DNA of 64,000 nucleotides. Source: Dentipellis sp. KUC8613 (Eukaryota > Basidiomycota > Agaricomycetes > Russulales > Hericiaceae). This document shows positions 33,570 to 44,522 of this stretch, in pieces. Made by a program: the position numbers and the translations under genes. The notes beneath the pieces were generated by a model. It was not told the origin of the DNA. It searched no databases and saw only the letters and a list, made by a program, of their open reading frames with translations. The stretch spans positions 606,396 through 670,395 of the forward strand of contig NSJX01000002.1 in assembly GCA_002286715.1 (NCBI GenBank), in the 5' to 3' direction. How positions within the stretch are numbered: the stretch's first letter is position 1; the number at the start of each line of letters is the position of its first letter.

Positions 33570-36096
33570 CGCGACGGTGGCGGGATCAGAATATCCGGGG
33601 GCGCGAACTAGTGAGAGTCCGCGAGCACTGTTCGCGGCAGGGGGGGTTCAGAGGATAAAGGCGGGGCAGGGAATTGGAAGTGGCGGGTGGATGTGTGTGC
33701 GGGGTGTGGGGTAGGAGGCTTATATATATACGCAGGGCGTAAGAAGGATGGCATAGCTTGAAGATACGGCCATTCGGTAAGTAAGCGCCGCCGTTACTGT
33801 GCCGTGCAGCTGCAGGTTGGCGGGCGAGCCGGGAGCGCGGCTGCAGATTCGAATTCGAGCTCAGGGCGTGACGGTGCTTGTGGTCGTGTGTCAGGATGAT
33901 TCGGGTTCGGGGAGCCCCATGGACAGACCTCTGCGCGTTCGCGGGTGGGCTCGCCTGAGCTGGAGGGGACCAGTCTGCGGGCAACGCACGGCATCGCATG
34001 ACGGAACCAGATTAATCAATGTCTTTGTCCTGCAGCTCGTCCGCTGCGCCTGATGCAAGCGACCCCGAAACGGCAATTGCAGCAGGCCGCACACCGCCCA
34101 CGCTCCTGCCCTCGTGCCCCGACCGCCATCCCTGTACGTTATCGACCCATCATCTACGTCCCATCACGCCCCGCCCTCCTCACCGCGCCCGACAATCGCC
34201 CGTTTGGGCGTGTGCAGCCCAGAAATCGGCCCCGTCAAGCCTGAATTAATCGCAGACGAGTACACCGCCGTGATGCGGAGCGGTGCAGCACGCGCGCTCC
34301 ATGGATCGTTGCAATCATTATCTGTACATGTATCTAGCTACGCCCGACAGCTATCGCTGAAACGTCTACCGAAGAAGCCAGATCCAATCTGGAACTCGGC
34401 GCGAACTGGCGCACTGACATCACGCATCTGCATCCCCGCCGGCATTACTGCTAGCGCTGCTCCCGAATCTCGAGGCTACACAGCGGGCTGCAGAACCGCC
34501 GGAGCATCCATCGAAAACACACACACATGCGCATGTGCGCATGCTGCACGGGTTTTGATGATATCATCGCCCATATGCGCCGCCAGTGCATCTACTGCAC
34601 CCTAGAATCCGGATACACACCATGTCCATGCATATGATGCAGTGAGTGTGGGCATCCGCCCGTCGGCCTCGAGCTCGGAGCGTGCACACTCCTGATCAAG
34701 TACTTACGTATCGGATCGCAGCGCGTAAATCGGGGCAGATCATGCCGGCCGGTGAATAAGGACATAGCTATATGGCCACGGGCCATGGCCGTGGATGGAT
34801 CGCATCGGCGTTAGGTACGCCGACGCAACGCCACCATCCGCTCAGCAACATAGAGTTCCGAGGATGCGATAAGTGGATCCAAGGAACAGATACATGCTAA
34901 TGGGAGCTAATTGGTGCTAGGACGGATTCAGCCGCAGCACCAAATTCGTATACGCGTGTGGACACCGTACCTGCCGCCTGTGCGTTCGCACATATGCATG
35001 CATCGTGTTGACTCCTCCGGACTCCGGAGTGCGAGCCTCCCAGTAGCGGGCTGGGACCAACTCAATAAAGATGGATGTTATCTGCGAGACTGTCAAAATG
35101 GGGACACGACGCCAATTTGGCGTGGCGTGAGGTCTTCCGTGATACTGTCACCGTGACTCCGGGGACATGAGTATGTTCGGCGAGATGCTGCCTTGTCGAG
35201 TCGCACCCTAGTCACGAGCGCGAGCTGGCCGAGGCACGCGCACCGACATCGAGCGACACGACACGATACGCCAAGCAGCAGACATGCTCTTCGAACGCCT
35301 CTGCCGACGCGGCATGCACAACGCCAATATGACGCGACGGCCCTGGAAAGTTGGGCCATGACAAATTGGGGTGGGGGATCGCGAGAATAACGCCGAAGAA
35401 GGGTGGGGTCGCCGGGGAATTAATCGCGATGAGGCACGCGAACGCGAAGGCCGCACACACGCGACAAGCAGAGTACCTGCCCGGAGTGGAGCAGATACAC
35501 TCGCACACCTGACACGTCCGCAAATATACGCCATATAGCTCCCTGGGCACAGATACAGACGCAGCCGTCGGCTGCATTAATTGTGCTCGTCGATCGATAG
35601 GGCAGCGAAGACCCGTTGGACTCGAAACAGTGCGCACCGCTGGGAAATCCGCAAAACAGCCATGTGGGCCCGCTGTGGGGCTGAATGCAGAAGCTGGGAA
35701 TCCGGGATGCCGCGAGCTTCTGAGACTGAGGCTGAAGTGCTGCTGTCAGGTGCGAAAACATGGCTGACCCAAATCCAGATAAACGCGTTGATAGAAGACA
35801 ACTGGTGTGATTCCAGGATGCATTGGAGGTATGTATAGCCGGTGGGCGAGGGCGGGTGACTTCGACGGTCGTTCGTGACCATAACCCTAAACCGGTGTTG
35901 TCTGAAATCTGGATCCTCGAGCTGCCCAAGCACTGGAAATGCCGGTACTCGCTAATATGCAAGGACAGCAGAAGTCTGATAGATTACACAGCGAGCTACA
36001 ATGGGGAAAATAACGTACATCACAAAGGAGAAAGGACCCCCAAAAAAGCACAGCGTGCCGACCATGTTCCAAGTATCCTACCACAAAAAAGCCCCC
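33570..36096. other. 2.5-kb gene-free stretch
   Basis: No gene supported. It holds a TATATATATA run near 33,721, a (CA)n-type palindrome with ACATGCGCATGT near 34,523-34,540, an imperfect palindrome CCACGGGCCATGGCCGTGG near 34,777-34,795 and a CTCCGGACTCCGGAG repeat near 35,022. Frames at 35,200-35,960 on the minus strand read as random sequence. No terminal repeats of a transposon were found. Confidence 0.4.
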
Positions 36097-37060
36097 TTAC
36101 GCACCAACAGCTGTTGGGGCCGGCACTGCAGGAGCAGCTGAAGACGCAGCAGCCGCCTCGGCAGCCTCCGCCAGGGTAGTGACAGTAACAGATGCGGTCT
36201 TCGCCTTTGCTGCGGGTGCCGCATCCTTGGGCGGTGTGCTCCCGGAGGGGCTATGGCCAGTCTTCGCCTTTTTCTTCTTCTTCAGAAGACCTGCCCACCA
36301 TATCATGCGTCAGCCGTATTCATACACGCATTTGTATGTCGGGGATTTCCAGGGCGGCCAGCAACACTCACCGGCAGAGACGGCACTCTTCACGTTATCC
36401 ACGATGTCGCGGCTCTGCTCCAGATACTCGGTGTCATCGAACCGATGCTTCGTGCCCGCGAGCGGCGCCGGCTCACCCGAGCCACTCGGCCCCGCGTTCT
36501 TGTCGATCCCGAGCTTGCGCTCGAGGGCCTCCAGCTTCGCGCGCTGCGCCTCAGCAGCCGCCTTCTTGCGCGCCGGCTCCGACTCGAGGTACTCTGCAAG
36601 CCTGCAATCAAAAGTCACCCGTCAGCATCGCGCCTCGAAGATACAGATAAGGATATAGGATGCGTGCGCACTTTTTGGCCTCCTTGATGGTGCTGAGACG
36701 TCTGCCGCTCAGGTCCCGACACGAGTCATTGTTGCTCGTCTTCTGGCTGCTCATGCGCCCGCCGGCTGCGCGCAGCTGGGACCCGAAACCACCCTTCCCA
36801 CCGCGCATGCGCGGCGCGAGGCGCAAAGAAATCAGGGCGGGGGTCGTGTCATCGCTGTCCTCGTAAATGGAAGACAGAGGGGCGTCCGGCTCCGGGAGAC
36901 GTCCGGAGACTGGTGTGAGGCGGAGGTCGGCGGACGCAGGAAGAGTGGGATGCTGCGCGAGCAGGACATCGTAGACGTCGTCCAAAGTCGACTCTGCAGA
37001 AACAGAGAGCGCGAAGGTAGGGAAAGGCGGGAATGAAGAGACGAGAACGGTGGTGGACAT
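36097..37060 (-). CDS. sde2: Sde2, ubiquitin-fold splicing and genome stability factor
   Basis: Made as a ubiquitin-fold precursor that is cleaved after a Gly-Gly to release an active C-terminal part acting in the spliceosome and telomere silencing. The first exon starts [20 protein letters not shown] and forms the ubiquitin-like fold (residues 1-88). The processing site [20 protein letters not shown] is intact, with GG at 87-88 and Lys 89 as the new N-terminus. The invariant [20 protein letters not shown] follows across an intron. After this come a charged helical part ([20 protein letters not shown]) and a last exon with a Lys run ([16 protein letters not shown]) and an Ala-rich end. About 275 aa, three exons. 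It is divergent to SEC61 beta, 250 bp apart. Confidence 0.92.
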
Positions 37061-37242
37061 TGTTGCAGACGATGAGCAAGATGCAAACGAGTGCGAGCCA
37101 GTCAGAGGCGCGAATAAACAGCCACAAACACCGCCCCCCGGAGGCACGTGGCGCAGCGGCGTGGCCGGGGTCCTGCTTCCCCATACGGGCTGCCAGCAGA
37201 GGCGGGTTCGTGGGCAACACACCGACCACGTATACGGCTACC

Positions 37243-37296
37243 ATGGCAAGTTTCTTTCTCTTCCTCCCCCATCATATCCTGCCAGGCCCTCGCTAA
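37243..37296 (+). promoter_or_regulatory. Possible upstream ORF of SEC61 beta (17 codons)
   Basis: ATG in good context (CTACCATGG) opens a 17-codon frame, hydrophobic at first (MASFFLFLPHHILPGPR), and stops at 37,294-37,296, just 14 nt before the SEC61 beta ATG. If the transcript starts further left, it would reduce or tune translation of the main ORF. No transcript start can be seen, so this stays tentative. Confidence 0.35.
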
Positions 37297-37310
37297 CGGA
37301 CACCCTCGCC

Positions 37311-37754
37311 ATGTCTTCCTCGCAGTCTGACTCCGACGCCCCGCGCCCCTCCCTCATCCGCGCCTCCTCCGGCGCAAACGCCGTGGCCAAGCCCCCCGGT
37401 GCTCAAATTCGGTGCGTGTGTCGTGGAATGAAGGTGGGGGATGTAGGACAGGAATGCTGACGTGGCGATATGGGTATGCATTGACAGTCGTCGCGCTGGC
37501 GCCTCGCAGGTCTCGAAGCCCAACTCGTCGCGCGCTGCGGGCGCGGGCGGCTCGTCGAACACCATGCTCAAGCTCTACACGGACGACTCGCCCGGCCTGA
37601 GAGTGTGCGTCCCGTCTAACTCTTTCTTCCATCACCATTTACTGATGTACCGTCCAGTGACCCCTTCATCGTCCTCGTCCTCTCGCTCTCCTTCATCGCG
37701 TCGATATTCTTCCTGCACATCTCTGCGAAGCTCATCCGCGCATTCACGAAGTAA
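37311..37754 (+). CDS. SBH1: Sec61 beta subunit of the ER translocon
   Basis: Tail-anchored small subunit of the Sec61 protein-conducting channel. Three exons join to 104 aa: MSSSQSDSDAPRPSLIRASS to PPGAQI-R, then RRAGASQVSKPNSSRAAGAG to LYTDDSPGLRV, then DPFIVLVLSLSFIASIFFLH ISAKLIRAFTK. The Ser-rich cytosolic N-terminus, the conserved LKLYTDDSPGLRVDPFIVL block before the helix and the single C-terminal membrane helix are diagnostic. Junction codons (CG/T and GT/T) keep the frame. Ends six residues after the helix, as in yeast Sbh1. Confidence 0.95.
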
Positions 37755-38715
37755 TCTCCCGCACCACTACCACATGCGGACCGTGATGCATAGCGGGGCT
37801 GCTGTATTGTCGCTGTATACAGTATTTTGGTGGGCGGACAGGCAGGCATCGGGCAGGTCTGGGCGAGTGACGTGGGCATGCGGTCCGGCCAACGACCAAA
37901 AGGGATTTACTCCTGTGGACTCTGAATCTCTAGGCATCATTCAATAGTACATTCCTTTCTCTAATGGATTTCGGTGCAGGTTAAGACTGGCCTTGCCCGT
38001 GTACGGTGACGTCTGAGCCCGACAGGTCCTTCATCGTCAGTGCTGCTTACGTGGCAACTTCTGCAATCCCCCGAGTAGACGCTTTTCATGAGCCCCGGAT
38101 GTTCGACACTCGACCTCCAGCCTCGAAGGCGCCGGGATGAGATGCTACTTGCCACCGGCACCGACAGCGACCATGCGGACATGAAAGACATCGTGACGAA
38201 TGTTAACGTGGTGGGGTATGCATGTTATGCGCTTCACGTATGACTGCTGTTCGCGGGTCATTCTGAGAGTGTTTGATTTCTCCAAGCGTAGAGCAATGGG
38301 CTCATCTCTACATGTAGACTTCCACGTATCAGCTCTTTACCCGACGCTGCATGGAGACTTGGCGGTTCGATGGCTTCTTGTTTTCGTTATTGCGCCGCGT
38401 TGTGTCCAATCGTTAGTTAAATATCATCCGAGTCGCGATCCCTTGTCTTTCGCCTTCCCATCTATGCGTGTTGGATGAAAAAGGCCTCGCGAACGATCGG
38501 TCCTAATGGTATACTTGAATTTACCTGAGCGCCTACAACCGTGTATTGACGCGCACGCGACACGCGCCACCGACGCGTGTCCGCGCCGACTGCACGTCAA
38601 TTGAACGCGTCCAACACCGTAACCCACGCGTTCCCACTCACCGAAAGTACGCATCTGCAGTATACAGCACGACAGCGCACTAATAGTCCAGTGTGTACCC
38701 AAATACAACCATCAG
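37755..38715. other. Intergenic, SEC61 beta 3' end to histone-fold gene promoter
   Basis: Composition is more AT-rich around 38,200-38,460. No gene recognised; the longest frames are under 95 codons and not protein-like. Confidence 0.4.
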
Positions 38716-39461
38716 ATGGCCGAAGAAGCAGCTTCCACCCCTCCCGCTCCCGAGAGCGGCGAAACGCAGCTTGAAGACACCACGACGAGGAAGGCCAAGG
38801 CGAAAGCACCGAAGGGCCCGGCTGCTCTCGTTTACGTGCCCGGAAAATCTGTGCTGCCCTTCTCGCGCGTGCAGAAGGTCCTGAAAGCCGACGAGGTGTG
38901 TCCGAGTCGCGCCAATTCTGCCATGACAAGCTGCCGAACTCACCGTGGGTATGGACGCAGGAGCTGCCGACGGTGTCACGAGAAGCGGTGTTCCTCATCT
39001 CGAAGACGACAGAGGAGTTCATCAAGCGGTTCGCGCAGGCGGGGATGCGAATAGCGCAGTCGGAGAAGAGGACTACGGTGCAGTATAAAGATATGGGTGA
39101 GCGCGCGCATGCCGTTCATTTCGTCCTCTGGATCTACATTGACCAAATCCACCCTTGACAGCTGCCCTGGTTCGACGAGCAGACGAATTTATATTCTTGG
39201 AAGGTAAGCAATGACACGACCACAGCACCTCAACGACGTATGTCAAATATATTTTGACATCCCTCGCGCCGGCCTCTCGCAGAACTCATCCGGCCAGAAC
39301 CATCTCATCCGGCCGCGAACCCGAAGAAGAAAGCACCGACGGAGAAGCTGGTAGGACAGGGCACGCTGCATGATTTTGCTGCCGAGAAGGGCCCGGTGCA
39401 CCAGGTGGTCGAGCGGGAGGATGGGACGCTGGAGATGGCGGAGGATGCCGAGTCCGACTAG
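38716..39461 (+). CDS. Histone-fold (CBF/NF-Y type) DNA polymerase epsilon / CHRAC-like subunit
   Basis: Four exons give about 180 aa. After an acidic/basic N-terminus (TTTRKAKAKAPKGPAALVY) the histone fold begins: GKSVLPFSRVQKVLKADE, an intron, then ELPTVSREAVFLISKTTEEF IKRFAQAGMRIAQSEKRTTV QYKDM, then AALVRRADEFIFLEELI. This order (LPxSRVxxIMKAD, EAVFLISKATE) is that of the H2A-like partners Dpb3/POLE4/CHRAC-15. The C-terminus has a KKK patch and LVGQGTLHDFAAEKG, close to a PCNA-interacting motif. I cannot decide between the polymerase epsilon subunit and the chromatin-remodelling subunit; in fungi one gene may serve both. Confidence 0.85.
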
Positions 39462-39693
39462 GGATGTCCCACACGATTGAGGACTCTTGTGTATGGTGCG
39501 TGTTCTTTTATCGACTTCCTCTGACTTGAAGTCTGAACAAATTCTAGCTAGCGGCTTGGGAGGACAGCAGGGTTTACTCTGCGGATAATTTATTCATTAC
39601 GAGCTTCCACGATTTCAATCACGACAGTACAAGCGTTTTCGGCGTGCAAGATCTTAGGGTTAAATACAATACGGGTGAGATAGTTCTCTATAT
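39462..39693. other. Short intergenic spacer between convergent genes
   Basis: 3' regions of the histone-fold gene (plus) and the biotin fusion gene (minus). AT-rich, nothing else seen. Confidence 0.4.
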
Positions 39694-42442
39694 CTACTGA
39701 ACTTCGCCCCTCGCCAGGACCTCCCAGATTTTGTCCTCCATGGATCTCAGCGTCTCCGACGACGTGTTGAGGCTGGTCATGAAGTACGCGACATTGCCGA
39801 GCGTGCGGTAGTGTACGCTGTATGGCGCGCCACCGGGTGCGGGCGACAGCCCAGATGCGTCGCTGCTCGCTGTGCGTAATGACTTGAGCAGTTCCTGCGC
39901 TGAATGGGACGTGTACCCTGACATTCCAATTAGCTCAATCCAGGCCTTCAAGCACTACGCAGCAAAGGCTCACCTGCTTCATCGCCCGCAATCTTGATCG
40001 CAAGCACCGTGCCAAGCGTCATCACCTCCCCAACCGCCTCCAGCTTCGACACCGCGTCCACAAAGCCGGGATCCCACAAACTAAACACCTCCTTCTCCCT
40101 CTCCTCGAACCCCTCCTTCCGCTCCCTCCCCTCCTCCAGCGCCCTCCAGCGCCCCCTCGCCTCCTCCCACTGCTCGCTCCCCGCGACCTTCTCGACCAGC
40201 CCGAGCGTCTCGTTCGCGACCTCGCACCCGACCGCGTGCGCCGTGTAGCTGTGCCCGTGCAGCAGCGCGTCGCTCTTGTTCCCGCTCCAGAACGCCTGGA
40301 AGACCGCGTCCGAGGCGAGCGTGACCGCGAGCGGGAGCAGCCCGCCGGTCAGGATCTTCGCGTTCACGGAGATGTCGGGCGTCACGCCGAGCAGCGGCGC
40401 CGTGCTCTGCATCCCGAGGCGGTAGAGCCCCACGAAGACCTCGTCGAAGATGACGGGCATTCCCGACCAGTCCTTCGCTGCCGGTGATGAGGAAGAGGAC
40501 GAGGAAGAGGACCCGGCCGGCACGCCGCGCACGACGTCGATCAGCACGCGCTGGAACAGCGGGTCGACAAACACCATCCCGCCCGCGCCCATGAGCAGCG
40601 GCTCGAGCACAAGCGCGCCAAAGCGCTCCCCGCGCTCCGCAAGCCGCGCCAGAGCCTGCTCAATGTACCTGCGATACAGCACCGCGAGCGACGACTGCAG
40701 CCGGTTCTGCACATCATACACGCGCGCCAGCGCGTCCGCATGCACGACCGTCTCCTCGGCGGGCGCGCCCGGCTGCGCCGCCGCGACCGCCGCTGGCACG
40801 ACGACGGCGGGGCGCCCGCCGCGCACGGCGACCGTGGGCGGGTCGAGCCAGTGCCCGCGCGCGCTGTGCCACTCGCACGTGTACACGCCCTCCTCGCACG
40901 CGTCCATCGCGCCGATCGTGTCGCCGTGGTAGCTGCCCTTGAGGCCCAGCACGCCGAGGCGCTTCGCGTCCGCCCGCGCGAGCCCCGCGCGCGCCGCGGA
41001 CGCGCGCAGCGCCATCTTGAGCGCGACCTCCATCCCCGTCGCGCCGTTGTCCGAGATGAACGCGCGCGCGGCCCAGCCCTTCCCTGGCCCGTCCTTGACG
41101 AGCCGCTCGGCGAGCCGCAGCGCGGGCAGATGCGTCGCCTCGGGGAACATGACGTGGCCGTACCGCCCCGCTGCGCGCGCGGCGGCCAGCGTGAGCGCGG
41201 GGTGCGCGTGCCCGAGCGTCTGCGTCCACCACGACGCGGAGCCGTCGAATTGTGGCTCTAAGAGCGACTGGGTTGTGTGTGTGCGGGAGGAAGTGGAGGT
41301 TTTGTGCCCGTTGAAGACGGAGAAGAAGTCGCCCGAGGCGCTGTCGATGACGTTGACGTCCTTGGGGGTCTTGGCGAGCCCGTGCTGCACGAAGGGCCAC
41401 CAGACGGTGTCGAGCGTGCGCTGCGGCATGGACTCGAGTTCGGTTAGGCGCTGGGCGTGGCGTTCGTCGAGCTGGTGCAGGACTGAGAACAGGCCACCTT
41501 CACGAGTTTCTGGAACTAGTGTTTGGTAGTACTTCTCGGTGAGGTCGAAGTTTTTTTGGTAGTCTTTCTCGCGAGGCGGTGGTGGGTCGAAAGCGGTGAC
41601 GGAGATACCGCGCTCGGCGAAGTAAGACGTGAGGTACTCCCAGTTACGGTAGTAGTCGTCCTTGAAGATGAGGACCGAGTCGACGATATACCCTCGCAGC
41701 TGAAGCGCTTCGAATGAGGATATGGTGGACGAAATGCCGCCAAGCTTGGAGTCGCCGATCAAGATAGTTGGCAGGAAGAGCGGGCGATAACTATCCAGCT
41801 GCGTTGTCCCCGATAGGGTGGGACTATGAACACCTAAAAATAATGTTATGTGAGGAACTGCTCGGCTGGGCTGCTAGAAGTGAGGGCGAAGTAGACTCGT
41901 GTCCACTCACGGCGAGTGTTCCTCACCTCCTGCGGTCTCCACGTACATGTGGGCAGGCGTGCGCACTTGGGATGCGCAATTCTGTATGTGACTGGCAACC
42001 GACGTTATGAATGTTTTGTCCGACGGAATGACTACCGCCTATCCGCAGAGTATTGAGCAGCAGGATTGCGAATGAGCATGCGTCACTCACGTCGGCGCCG
42101 TTCTTTTCAGCAGACATCTGGGCAGCAAACTGCGGACTCAGAGGCTCGTCGAATCGGTACAAACAGTGCGCCTGAACGCGATCCCGGTGAGAGCCCGAGA
42201 AGCGAACAACATGCCTACAGATGCGTTCATGTCAATGGACTCTCGAGGTGAAATCGGTGAGAATGTACACACTCATCATCCGCGTCCTCCATTGGCCCCG
42301 TGCTGACCGGTTTCAGATAGAACACCTTGTTCTGCGCCGCGGCCGACGCGCGCACAAGCGCGGAGGTGAGTATGGTCTTCCCGACATCGGTGTTCGCCCC
42401 AAAGACCTGGTGTATACGCAAGTTTTTGAACAGAAGAGACAT
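39694..42442 (-). CDS. BIO3-BIO1: Bifunctional dethiobiotin synthetase / DAPA aminotransferase
   Basis: Two consecutive steps of biotin synthesis in one polypeptide, as in many filamentous fungi and plants. The BioD half begins MSLLFKNLRIHQVFGANTDV, with the P-loop GANTDVGKT, then KVFYLKPVSTGP. Short exons give HVVRFSGSHRDRVQAHCLYR and FDEPLSPQFAAQMS, then VVIPSDKTFITSVASHIQNC, then AHMYVETAGG joined to VHSPTLSGTTQLDSYRPLFL. The BioA half is one large exon: DTVWWPFVQHG, GSASWWTQTLGHAHPALTLA, SYHGDTIGAMDACEEGVYTC, PVIFDEVFVGLYRLG, and the PLP lysine in NAKILTGGLLPL, then HGHSYTAHAVGCEVA. A last exon ends at 39,694. About 830 aa. The short 41.95-42.06 kb exon was recovered by hand and fits in phase. 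Confidence 0.93.
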
Positions 42443-42830
42443 GGTGTATCACTGTGGGCACATAGCAAGGGGTATTTCTGTCAGTCGAGGTGGTCGACGC
42501 GGTTCATAAATGAGCGGAACGGTGCTCGGCTCAAGGCTCTGGGGCTGTCGGACATTGTGATTCCCTCGTCCGACGCCGATCCGGCGCGGCCACTACAAAT
42601 TCCGGCGCCGATGTGTAGGCTGCCGCGTGCGATTGGCTGCGGCTGTTTGGAGATGTTAGGATCCAAAGCCTTTGGACAACAACCGTCAACAACGCATGCT
42701 CGATTCATTGGGGGATGGGGGAGCAACTTCTCCCCATAACATGCGCGCGGAAGTCATCCTATCGCGAAAGTACACCCAATAATATTCCGATTTTGCTATA
42801 CAATGAATTAGAGATAGAAACTACAATATT
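42443..42830. other. Intergenic, biotin fusion gene promoter
   Basis: Upstream of the biotin gene, downstream of the Nudix gene. An ATTGG (inverted CCAAT) sits at 42,636-42,640 in a GC-rich block, a plausible promoter box for the minus-strand biotin gene. The right half is AT-rich. Confidence 0.4.
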
Positions 42831-43971
42831 CTACGCACTCGCCACTGCAGGAATGGCGACCAAACCGTTCGATGTAATATCAGGATCGACGTTAGCGGGA
42901 ATGGGTAGAACCCTCTCGGTCTGAGTGGAATGCAAGATCCTGAGGATCTCCCCGAACCCCACGACTTGTCCTGGTCCCCAGCGCTCGTACTCCGGCTCTC
43001 GGCCGTACGCTACAGTCGCTGCCAATATCTTGCGACCTGTCAGAACCGGCGAGATGTATAAGCAGATGAGGACCTACCAAGATGTCCGAAGTAAGGCCCT
43101 TTATTGGAGAGGCAGTACTGCGGAAGCGATGCATCCGATACGTCGTATCGCCCAACCACGGGATCTTCGCGTCAGACGTGTTCTGCCCACACATTCCAAA
43201 CCCCCAATCATCAGCCCTCCGCACACCCACACCATTGCACACAACAAAACACCACTCACATGCAACTCGCTCTCATACGGCCAATGCTCACTCCCCACCG
43301 GCACGAGCGCCTCCTTCCTCGCCAGGCTCGGGTCGAGCAGCGCGCCGAGCGGGTGGTCAAATATCTGCGCGACCTCCGCCGCGGACGCCGTGAGCGCGTC
43401 GAGCACCGCGAGGTCCGTGAGCAGCGCGACGACGGGCGTCACGAGCAGCTTGTACGCGGACAGGAACGGGCGAAGCGTGCAGATCGGGTGCACGTGCGGC
43501 GAGTCGAGCGGCAGCCCGACTTCCTCGTTCGCCTCTCTGCACTAGCAACGTTCGATAATATTCGTGAGTGGGGTGATGGTTGGGTAGACAGATAGCGAGG
43601 GAGTGAGTGCTTACGGCGGTGCCGACGACATCTCGGTCACCCTCCTCGACCTTGCCGCCCGGCAGCGCGGTCTGCCCGGGGTGCGAGCGCAGCGACTTGG
43701 AGCGCGTCGTCAGCAGCACCCGCAGCTCGCCCGCCTTCTCGTACAGCAGGACGAGCACCGCCGCGAGCTTGGACGCGGGGTGGTCAGACCTACATGTACG
43801 GGTGAATAAGTAAATGAGCTCGGGGTCAGCGTAACACGGATGAGAGAGCACGCACAGGTCAAACTCCTCCGCCTCGTGCTGCTGCAGCCGCTCGATGCAT
43901 GCGCGCGACTGTGGGGAGAGGTGCGCGAGTGCGCTCGGCTGCACGTCGAATCGGAGCTTTGCGAGAGTCAT
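42831..43971 (-). CDS. PCD1: Nudix hydrolase, coenzyme A diphosphatase type
   Basis: Likely cleaves CoA and its oxidised or acyl forms to 4'-phosphopantetheine and 3',5'-ADP. Begins MTLAKLRFDVQPSALAHLSP; the CoA-Nudix signature follows after an intron: SDHPASKLAAVLVLLYEKAG, VLLTTRSKSLRSHPGQTALP GGKVEEGDRDVVGTA. The Nudix box is completed only by an acceptor at GCTAG, giving TACREANEEVGLPLDSPHVH. Later exons give LRPFLSAYKLLVTPVVALLT, DPSLARKEALVPVG, NTSDAKIPWLGDTTYRMHRF and GREPEYERWGPGQVVGF. Five exons, about 295 aa. There is no SKL-type peroxisomal end (it ends AVASA), unlike some relatives, so the site of action is open. Confidence 0.9.
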
Positions 43972-44423
43972 ATTCTTTCACGTCGGACTCGGGGTGCGCA
44001 ATAATCGGGTCGAGAAGAGAAGGCGGATCACACGTGCTCGGAGTGCCGTCAAGCTCATTCATATTAGCCCCGGCGCAGTCGGAAACCAGTCAGTAAGACA
44101 GACTCGACACTGGAGCGGGTTTGAGATGCGATGCGAACAAACACGATAGCGATTATATAGCGACTGCAAGAAACGAAGCGAGACAATACTAGTGACGATG
44201 ACACAGTCCAGATACTACAGATCGACCCAGCTAGAAAGACAAACCACGAGGTAAAAAAAATAAGAGATAGATGGAATAATGGGCTAATACAGACGCCATT
44301 GACAGCCAGCCATATACCATACTCAGATACTCCAAAGAAACCCGACCCCAAGGGCCAAACCCGAAAGTCTGCACGATGCAAGACAAAGGAACCTCCACGC
44401 GGCGGGCACATTGATGATTGGCC
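43972..44423. other. Intergenic, Nudix promoter
   Basis: Promoter of the Nudix gene on the left side, 3' region of the next minus-strand gene on the right. Includes an A-rich run near 44,253. No gene seen. Confidence 0.4.
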
Positions 44424-44487
44424 CTACCGGATCCCGCGCAACAACGCCACGGTGCTCCGTCCCTTTCTCCTCTTCCTTGGACGCTCT

Positions 44488-44522
<35 letters not shown>

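Noticed and set aside
40740..41261. Arg-rich plus-strand frame opposite the BioA exon
   Set aside because: Antisense shadow of a high-GC catalytic exon; the BioA frame is certain.
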